Notes under the pieces: model-generated
What the model saw: the letters and a program-made list of their open reading frames with translations, nothing else
Database searches by the model: none
Told to the model about the DNA's origin: nothing
Shown: one piece after another, positions 29,035 through 34,418 of the stretch
Position numbering within the stretch: the stretch's first letter is position 1
Layout: the number at the start of each line of letters is the position of its first letter
Assembly (NCBI GenBank): GCA_002441095.1
Contig: DJVG01000036.1
Location: forward strand, 1 to 34,418
Length of the DNA stretch: 34,418 nt
Direction of reading: 5' to 3'
Source: Elusimicrobia bacterium UBA6262
GTDB taxonomy: Bacteria > CAYTYR01 > UBA6262
Position numbers and translations under genes: made by a program

Positions 29035-30318
29035 ATGACTCAAATGGAATTAGCCCGGGCAGGTAAGATCACCCAGGAAATGCGCATTATTGCCCGGCAA
29101 GAAGGATTAGAAGCTAACCTAGTTCGGCAGTTGGTGGCCAAAGGCCTGGTCGCTATCGTTAAAAATAAGATCCATAATAAAACCGGTTTGAAAATATGCG
29201 GTGTAGGCCAGCACCTGCGTACCAAGGTCAATGCCAATATCGGTACCAGCCCCAAACAAAAATCCATTGCTTTAGAGAAAAAGAAACTGGCGGCTTGCAT
29301 TAAATATGGTGCTGATGCGGTAATGGACCTTTCCACTGGCGGCGATTTGCGGCAGATGAGACAGGTTATTCTGCAAGCTTCAACTATTCCCCTGGGAACA
29401 GTGCCTATCTATCAGGCAGTTGTGAATACGGTGCGCCAGGGTAAGAGCGTACCGACGATGAAAGTAAATGACCTCTTTGATGCTATAGAAGAGCAATGCC
29501 AGGCGGGAGTTGATTTTATCACTGTGCATTGCGGTGTGACCAGGAAAGTGATAGAAATACTGCGTAAACATAAAAGAATAATGGGTATGGTCAGCCGGGG
29601 CGGAACATTCCTGGCTGAATGGGTAGTGTGTAATAAAAAAGAAAATCCTTTGTATGAATATTATGACCGCCTGCTGGATATTGCCTATAAATATGATGTG
29701 GTCCTTAGCTTAGGCGATGGTTTGCGGCCGGGCTGCGGCGCTGATGCTACTGATGCATCCCAGATCGCGGAATTGAAAGTCCTAGGAGAACTGGCAAAAC
29801 AGGCCTGGCGGCGGAACGTCCAGGTAATGATCGAAGGGCCGGGCCATGTTCCTTTAAACCAGATCGAGAAAAACATTATCCTGCAGAAAAAATTATGCGC
29901 CCAGGCGCCATTTTATGTACTAGGCCCGCTGGTCACTGATATTGCTCCGGGATATGACCATATCACCTGCGCTATAGGCGGCGCTCTGGCTGCCAGTTAT
30001 GGGGCTGATTTCCTCTGCTACGTTACTCCGGCTGAGCATTTGCGTTTGCCTGACGTCGCTGATGTTAAAGAAGGGATAATGGCCTCGCGGATTGCTGCTC
30101 ATGCGGCTGATATAGTTAAGGGAATAGACGGCGCAGCCACCTGGGATAAAAAAATGTCTGTTGCGCGTAAAGCCCTGGATTGGAAAAATCAAAGTCGCTT
30201 AAGCCTGGATCCGGAAAAGTTCACCAAAGAAAATACCAGAATGCATTTACGCAATAAGTTTGGCTGCACTATGTGCGGCGAATTCTGCTCCATGAAGGAA
30301 ATGGATAAATTTTTATGA
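29035..30318 (+). CDS. thiC: Phosphomethylpyrimidine synthase ThiC
   Basis: A 427-residue radical SAM enzyme that rearranges aminoimidazole ribotide to the thiamin pyrimidine phosphate. Seen: N-A-N-I-G-T-S (substrate site), D-L-S-T-G-G-D-L, the H-C-G-V-T block, S-R-G-G, E-G-P-G-H-V-P, and the C-terminal cluster motif C-T-M-C-G-E-F-C (C-x2-C-x3-C). The last spacing is one residue shorter than the C-x2-C-x4-C of the enterobacterial enzyme; shorter loops occur in anaerobe/archaeal-type ThiC. No TPP riboswitch is visible upstream, as expected inside an operon. It overlaps the binding-protein gene by 4 bases. Confidence 0.96.
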   Translation: MTQMELARAGKITQEMRIIARQEGLEANLVRQLVAKGLVAIVKNKIHNKTGLKICGVGQHLRTKVNANIGTSPKQKSIALEKKKLAACIKYGADAVMDLSTGGDLRQMRQVILQASTIPLGTVPIYQAVVNTVRQGKSVPTMKVNDLFDAIEEQCQAGVDFITVHCGVTRKVIEILRKHKRIMGMVSRGGTFLAEWVVCNKKENPLYEYYDRLLDIAYKYDVVLSLGDGLRPGCGADATDASQIAELKVLGELAKQAWRRNVQVMIEGPGHVPLNQIEKNIILQKKLCAQAPFYVLGPLVTDIAPGYDHITCAIGGALAASYGADFLCYVTPAEHLRLPDVADVKEGIMASRIAAHAADIVKGIDGAATWDKKMSVARKALDWKNQSRLSLDPEKFTKENTRMHLRNKFGCTMCGEFCSMKEMDKFL

Positions 30319-31472
30319 ATCTAAAAAAATGTTTTTTAAAAAATGCTTTATTAACGATGGGTTATGCGCTTGTTTTAACCATGTTTTTAGCCGGTTGCCA
30401 GGCTAAAGAGCAAACTGTTACTGCGGTTGGCCCCAGCGAACTGCTGATCGGGGTGGTCCTGCCGGAAACGGGACAGTATGATATGCTCGGAAAAAGTGCA
30501 AAACAAGCCATCGAATTTGCCATCGATGAAATAAACCAGATCGGTGGTGTGCGCGGTACGGTTCTGAAGGCAATTTTCATTGATGATCAGAGCCAGGCAA
30601 ATAAAGCAACCGAAGCGATCAATAACCTGGCTGAGCGTAATGAAGTAGTCGCTATTATCGGGGGGATGAATGACGAGCTGGCTTTTGCCGGCGGCATCCA
30701 GGCAAACCGAAAAAAAGTCGTATTTATCACTCCGGCCGCTGGCGCGATCGGTATCCCTGACCTTGGTCCTTATATTTTCCGGAATAAGGTCAACTATAGC
30801 GTTAACACCACGAAATTAATCGAATATTTGTTCCAGATCGAAAGCAAACGCATGTTTGCCATCATGTACCCATTTAATGAATACGGCGTCAATGTGGCCG
30901 AGACATCTGCCAGGCGTATTGGTGAATTAGGCGGGGTAGTGGCCGGAAAAGAATCTTATTCTGTTGATATGGATGGACTAAATTCGACTATCTCCAAGAT
31001 CCGTAACATGAATATACAGGCGCTCTTTGTTCCCTGCTATTCATCAGAATTACCGGGAATTGCCCAGCAGTTGTATCAAAGCGGTAACAAGGTGATGATG
31101 GCCGGTATTAATTCCTGGACTCAAGACGGCAGTATTAGCAGGGGTATCGAATTTCTGGAAGGGGCCATATACACGACCAGTTTTTATGTAGGAAGCCACA
31201 ATCAAAATGTTATGGGATTTGTAAATAAATATAAACAAAAGTACGGGAAAACCCCGGATAGTCTGGCCGCACATTGTGTGGATACAGTACGTTTGCTTGC
31301 TCAATGCATTTATGCCGGCGGCTTTAACCGTGAAACTATTAAGGATGAATTACAGCGTATTAAGAATTTTCCTGGATTAACCGGGCTCACCACTTTCGAT
31401 AGTAACCGGGAAGCAGAAAAACCGCTATTGTTCCTGACCGTAACCAGCGGTAAGATAGAGAAAATACAGTAG
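30315..31472 (+). CDS. LIV-type ABC transporter substrate-binding lipoprotein
   Basis: A 385-residue periplasmic binding protein of the Leu/Ile/Val-receptor class. A signal peptide ends in the lipobox F-L-A-G-C with Cys 28, so it should be lipid-anchored. The mature part begins I-G-V-V-L-P-E-T-G-Q-Y and has the F-I-D-D-Q-S-Q segment and a second lobe with F-V-P-C-Y-S-S-E. No permease or ATPase of its type is nearby. Its 4-base overlap with thiC raises the idea of a thiamin-related ligand, but amino acids or short acids are the usual ligands. Confidence 0.88.
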   Translation: MNLKKCFLKNALLTMGYALVLTMFLAGCQAKEQTVTAVGPSELLIGVVLPETGQYDMLGKSAKQAIEFAIDEINQIGGVRGTVLKAIFIDDQSQANKATEAINNLAERNEVVAIIGGMNDELAFAGGIQANRKKVVFITPAAGAIGIPDLGPYIFRNKVNYSVNTTKLIEYLFQIESKRMFAIMYPFNEYGVNVAETSARRIGELGGVVAGKESYSVDMDGLNSTISKIRNMNIQALFVPCYSSELPGIAQQLYQSGNKVMMAGINSWTQDGSISRGIEFLEGAIYTTSFYVGSHNQNVMGFVNKYKQKYGKTPDSLAAHCVDTVRLLAQCIYAGGFNRETIKDELQRIKNFPGLTGLTTFDSNREAEKPLLFLTVTSGKIEKIQ

Positions 31473-31489
31473 AGTTTCCAGTAAAGGTA

Positions 31490-31599
31490 ATCAGGTAATC
31501 AGGAGACCAGGAAGTGGACATCAGGGCATCAGGATAGCAGGAAGTACCTGATTCCCTGGTACCCTGATAACCACCACCTGATACCCTGATATACTGATA
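31490..31599. repeat. Mirror-ordered palindrome of ATCAGG octamers
   Basis: The left arm (31490-31543) is three octamers of the ATCAGG type, a 6-base spacer GTGGAC, then three more octamers. After a 2-base centre the right arm (31546-31599) is three CCTGAT-type octamers, a 6-base spacer ACCACC, then three octamers. Word and spacer order mirror exactly and arms are 54 bases each. It lies between the binding-protein gene and pckG. Confidence 0.85.
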
Positions 31600-31628
31600 G
31601 ACGTATCTGTATTAAAAAAGGAGAGTAC

Positions 31629-33407
31629 ATGACTGAGCACAAAAAACTGAAAAAATGGGTAGACGAATGCGCTAAAATGTGCCAGCCTGATAAAATCATC
31701 TGGCTCAATGGCTCTGAAGAGGAAAAGACCACGCTGGAACAGCAGGCCTGCGATACCGGAGAGATTATCCGCTTGAACCAGGACTTGCTGCCTGGCTGCC
31801 TTTATCACCGGACAGCTCCGAACGATGTAGCCCGTACCGAAGATCTTACTTTCATTTGTACCAGCAAAAAAGATGATGCCGGGCCGAATAATAATTGGAT
31901 GTTGCCGAAAGAAGCGTATCTCCGGGCGAAGGAAATATTTACCGGTTCAATGCGCGGCCGCACTATGTATGTTATTCCTTTTTCCATGGGACCGGTGGGT
32001 TCGCCATTCAGTAAAGTCGGGGTAGAGATAACTGACAGTATTTATGTGGTCCTTAATATGAGGATCATGACCAGGATAGGGGCCAAGGTATTGGAATATC
32101 TTGGTAAAACAGGGGAATTTACTAAGTGTCTACACAGTAAGGCCCAGTTGGATATCACCAAGCGCCTGATCCTGCATTTTCCTGAAGATAATGCTATCTG
32201 GAGCGTAGGTAGTGGTTATGGTGGAAATGTCTTACTTGGAAAAAAGTGTTTAAGTTTGAGAATAGCCAGCTATTTAGCCAGAAAGGAAAGCTGGTTGGCT
32301 GAACATATGTTGATCATGGGTGTTGAAGAGCCTGGCGGCAAGATCGATTATATTGCTGCCGCTTTTCCCAGTGCCTGTGGCAAGACGAACCTGGCAATGC
32401 TGATCCCGCCTGAGGGCCTAAAGATAAAAGGTTATAAGATCTGGACCGTTGGTGACGATATTGCCTGGATGCGGGTTGATACTGATGGAGCACTGTGGGC
32501 GGTTAATCCTGAATCCGGGTTTTTCGGGGTAGCACCGGGAACGAATTCCAAGTCTAATCCCAATATGATGGAAGCGATCAAAAGAAATTCTATTTATACC
32601 AATGTGATCCTTAATATGGATGGCACTGTGTGGTGGGAAGATGGTGATGGCCCGGTTCCGGAAAACGGGATCGATTGGATGGGTCGTCCCTGGAAACCGG
32701 GAATGAAAGACGAAAAGGGTAATGTTATCAAGGGTGCGCATCCCAATAGCCGTATTACTGTTCCGGCTATGCAATGCCCGTCAATTTCCTATCGGCTGGA
32801 ACATCATCATGGGGTACCGATCTCCGCGATTGTTTTTGGCGGTCGCCGGGCACACCTAGCGCCGCTGGTGTATGAATCGTTCAGTTGGCAGCACGGTGTT
32901 TATGTCGGCGCGACTATGGCCAGTGAACGCACAGCTGCTCAGTTTGGCAAGCAGGGTGAAGTAAGGCGTGATCCGATGGCTATGTTCCCATTCTGTGGTT
33001 ACAATATGGCTGATTATTTTAGTCACTGGTTGAATATGGGAAAGAAAATAGAAAAAAAGCCTAAAATATTCAATGTGAACTGGTTCCGGGTAGATGAAGA
33101 AGGAAAGTTCCTGTGGCCGGGATATGGGGAAAACCTGCGCGTACTTGAATGGATCTTGTCTCGTTGCCGTGGTGAGGTAGAGGCGCACAAGACGCCTATT
33201 GGTTATGTACCGCGTCCGCAAGATATTGATCTTAATGGTTTGAAGCTATCTGACAAAACCATGGAAAAACTAGTAGCAGTAGATAAAAATGAATGGCTGG
33301 AAGAGCTGAAAGGGCATAAGGAGTTCTTCGAACAGTTCGGGGATCGGCTGCCTAAAGCCATCTGGGATGAATATGCAGCCCTGAAACAAAGGTTAGAGAA
33401 CAAATAA
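31629..33407 (+). CDS. pckG: Phosphoenolpyruvate carboxykinase (GTP)
   Basis: A 592-residue enzyme interconverting oxaloacetate and PEP with GTP. Seen: F-S-M-G-P-V-G-S-P (118-126), the GTP-type P-loop F-P-S-A-C-G-K-T-N (246-254), metal/substrate motif G-D-D-I-A-W (275-280), N-P-E-S-G-F-F-G-V-A-P-G-T and F-G-G-R-R. These separate it from the ATP-dependent family. AAAGGAGAG precedes ATG 31629. A clear terminator follows, so the transcript ends here. It links C4 acids with gluconeogenesis or, in some anaerobes, runs toward oxaloacetate. Confidence 0.97.
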   Translation: MTEHKKLKKWVDECAKMCQPDKIIWLNGSEEEKTTLEQQACDTGEIIRLNQDLLPGCLYHRTAPNDVARTEDLTFICTSKKDDAGPNNNWMLPKEAYLRAKEIFTGSMRGRTMYVIPFSMGPVGSPFSKVGVEITDSIYVVLNMRIMTRIGAKVLEYLGKTGEFTKCLHSKAQLDITKRLILHFPEDNAIWSVGSGYGGNVLLGKKCLSLRIASYLARKESWLAEHMLIMGVEEPGGKIDYIAAAFPSACGKTNLAMLIPPEGLKIKGYKIWTVGDDIAWMRVDTDGALWAVNPESGFFGVAPGTNSKSNPNMMEAIKRNSIYTNVILNMDGTVWWEDGDGPVPENGIDWMGRPWKPGMKDEKGNVIKGAHPNSRITVPAMQCPSISYRLEHHHGVPISAIVFGGRRAHLAPLVYESFSWQHGVYVGATMASERTAAQFGKQGEVRRDPMAMFPFCGYNMADYFSHWLNMGKKIEKKPKIFNVNWFRVDEEGKFLWPGYGENLRVLEWILSRCRGEVEAHKTPIGYVPRPQDIDLNGLKLSDKTMEKLVAVDKNEWLEELKGHKEFFEQFGDRLPKAIWDEYAALKQRLENK

Positions 33408-33443
33408 GCTTCTGCCTACACCATATTTTGTATATCATTTAAG

Positions 33444-33471
33444 CACCACTGCTAGCGGCAGTGGTGTTTTT
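33444..33471 (+). terminator. Rho-independent terminator after pckG
   Basis: CACCACTGC (33444-33452), a 5-base loop, GCAGTGGTG (33458-33466), then TTTTT. A perfect 9-bp stem with a U-run, 36 bases after the pckG stop. It is the only textbook terminator I find in the window. Confidence 0.9.
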
Positions 33472-33493
33472 GTTATTTATCTTCAGTTTTATA

Positions 33494-33523
33494 TTGACAA
33501 GAAAATAGGTATTGGAGTATAAA
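33494..33523 (+). promoter_or_regulatory. Sigma70-type promoter for the phosphoesterase gene
   Basis: TTGACA (33494-33499), 18-base spacer, TATAAA (33518-33523), in the gap after the pckG terminator and 76 bases before the GTG start at 33600. Confidence 0.65.
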
Positions 33524-33599
33524 TAAATCGTAAATATCCGACTATATAAAAGCACACGGGCTACAGTAACTGACGCATAGGTAATTGGGAGGCATAATT

Positions 33600-34151
33600 G
33601 TGAAGATCGGTGTGGTCAGTGACCTTCATGGAAGCCTATTAGCCTTTGAAAAAACAGTTAATCATTTCCGGGCGAAAAATGTAGAATTAATTCTTAATGC
33701 CGGTGATTTATTTAGTTACGGCCCACGCAATCCTTTACCAGAGGGTTATGCGCCGGGCGACCTGGTCAAAGCCATTAATAGTCTCTCTATCCCGATGGTG
33801 ATCGCCAAAGGTAACTGTGATAGTGAAGTGGACCAGGCTGTGCTCAATGTGCCCTTATTGGCGCCGTATGCTTTTATTTATGTGGCCGGTCAGCGGATCA
33901 TGGTCAATCACGGACATAAATTAACCGATGATGAAAAGATACTGTTAGCAAAAAGACTGAATATTGATATTTTTATTGTGGGCCATACGCACCTGCCAAA
34001 GCTGGAGCGGCTGGAAAAAATGATTTTGCTTAATCCCGGTAGTCCGGCCTTGCCGAAAGGCAGTCCTACAGCCGGCACCATAGAGATTGTAGATCATGAA
34101 ACAAATATAGAAATATTTAATATCGATACCGGTAATGTAGTAATGCGCTGA
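33600..34151 (+). CDS. YfcE/MJ0936-type metallophosphoesterase
   Basis: A 183-residue calcineurin-like phosphoesterase. Metal-binding motifs in order: S-D-L-H-G-S (near residue 8), N-A-G-D-L-F, K-G-N-C-D, V-N-H-G-H and V-G-H-T-H. N-P-G-S-P follows, as in YfcE proteins, which hydrolyse phosphodiesters in vitro. GTG 33600 is chosen: GGGAGG (33587-33592) lies 7 bases before it, whereas TTG 33585 overlaps this site. It has its own promoter. In vivo substrate unknown. Confidence 0.9.
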   Translation: MKIGVVSDLHGSLLAFEKTVNHFRAKNVELILNAGDLFSYGPRNPLPEGYAPGDLVKAINSLSIPMVIAKGNCDSEVDQAVLNVPLLAPYAFIYVAGQRIMVNHGHKLTDDEKILLAKRLNIDIFIVGHTHLPKLERLEKMILLNPGSPALPKGSPTAGTIEIVDHETNIEIFNIDTGNVVMR

Positions 34152-34168
34152 AAATTAAAATAGTCTTT

Positions 34169-34272
34169 AGGTGTTGGGTTAAGAAGTAAGTTTGGTCTTA
34201 GGTCTAAAGGTTTAGGTTCTAGACCGCACACATTAGACCTACCTCCATACCTACTTCTAAAACCAATAACCT
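34169..34272. repeat. Palindrome of the GTTGGGTTA-GAAGTAAGTTTGG family, copy 2
   Basis: AGGTGTTGGGTTAAGAAGTA and following bases (from 34169) pair with TACTTCTAAAACCAATAACCT (34252-34272). The middle has 7-base words (GGTCTTA, GGTCTAA, AGGTTTA, GGTTCTA). The left part matches the reverse complement of 24858-24894. It lies just upstream of cinA. Confidence 0.75.
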
Positions 34273-34293
34273 ATATCTGAATTTGGAGGCTGG

Positions 34294-34418
34294 GTGCAAA
34301 CAGAAATAATTTCTATCGGGACCGAGCTCTTATTGGGTAAGGTGAATACCAATGCTAGTTATTTAAGCGAAAAAATAACCGGCATTGGCCTTAATTTAAT
34401 ATATGAGACCACGGTCGG
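34294..34418 (+). CDS. cinA: CinA family protein, N-terminal part (cut by window end)
   Basis: Forty-one codons of the molybdopterin-binding-like domain of CinA: T-E-I-I-S-I-G-T-E-L-L-L-G followed by N-T-N-A-S-Y-L-S. The start is GTG 34294 with GGAGG 4 bases upstream. CinA proteins act in NAD recycling (NMN deamidase) or in ADP-ribose hydrolysis, and in some species link to competence; the domains that decide this lie beyond the window. Confidence 0.9.
   Translation, partial: MQTEIISIGTELLLGKVNTNASYLSEKITGIGLNLIYETTV

Overview
This window carries about 41 protein-coding genes and one gene remnant, all on the + strand, with short gaps and many 1-4 base overlaps. I see no tRNA, rRNA, CRISPR array, transposase or phage gene. 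The gene set suggests an uncultured anaerobic bacterium with a Gram-negative-type envelope. The evidence is a ferredoxin-dependent 2-oxoacid oxidoreductase, many iron-sulfur proteins, GTP-type PEP carboxykinase, and two heptose-pathway genes (gmhA and an rfaE2-type cytidylyl/adenylyltransferase). The style fits candidate phyla such as Omnitrophota, Desantisbacteria or Margulisbacteria/Saganbacteria, but the sequence alone does not let me choose.

Layout. 0.1-3.8 kb: yjbQ, rsmD, nadK, recN. 3.8-12.0 kb: a metal-cluster island. It opens with a Fur-family regulator whose promoter carries a near-perfect Fur box over the -10. It continues with two glycine-rich DUF5320-like proteins, two NifX/NifB-type cofactor-binding proteins, a 5'-truncated methyltransferase remnant, two MinD-type ATPases with inserted 2x[4Fe-4S] domains, a DUF2099 (methanogenesis marker 8) protein, an Mrp/ApbC iron-sulfur carrier, a radical SAM protein, a metallo-beta-lactamase-fold protein and an unrecognised multi-pass membrane protein. 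12.1-14.8 kb: a consensus promoter and a korDABC/vor-type operon. 15.0-18.0 kb: an N-acetylglutamate-synthase-like acetyltransferase, an ABC exporter pair, a TPR protein and a small membrane protein. 18.0-19.4 kb: a PmbA/TldE protein. 19.4-23.8 kb: aroE, aroC, aroK, aroB, aroQ. 23.8-27.5 kb: pepP/pepQ-like peptidase, efp, accB, accC. 27.5-30.3 kb: gmhA, rfaE2, thiD2, thiC. 30.3-34.4 kb: an orphan LIV-type binding lipoprotein, pckG, a YfcE-like phosphoesterase and the start of cinA.

How the genes work together. The 3.8-12 kb island reads as one Fur-controlled programme for building or carrying a metal-sulfur cofactor; its target enzyme is not in the window. The aro genes give five of the seven steps to chorismate. 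accB/accC give the biotin half of acetyl-CoA carboxylase. thiD2/thiC make and phosphorylate the thiamin pyrimidine, and yjbQ at the left edge may supply thiamin-phosphate synthase activity.

The most striking unexplained structure is in the gaps between genes. At least seven gaps hold long imperfect palindromes whose arms are degenerate tandem words, mostly of 7-8 bases. Each element has its own word. Several recur: a 43-base arm type occurs at 14.8, 21.5 and 23.2 kb, and another type occurs at 24.8 and, inverted, at 34.2 kb. They lie just upstream of start codons, some provide the ribosome-binding site, and one has replaced the 3' end of aroE. I know of no named family that covers them.
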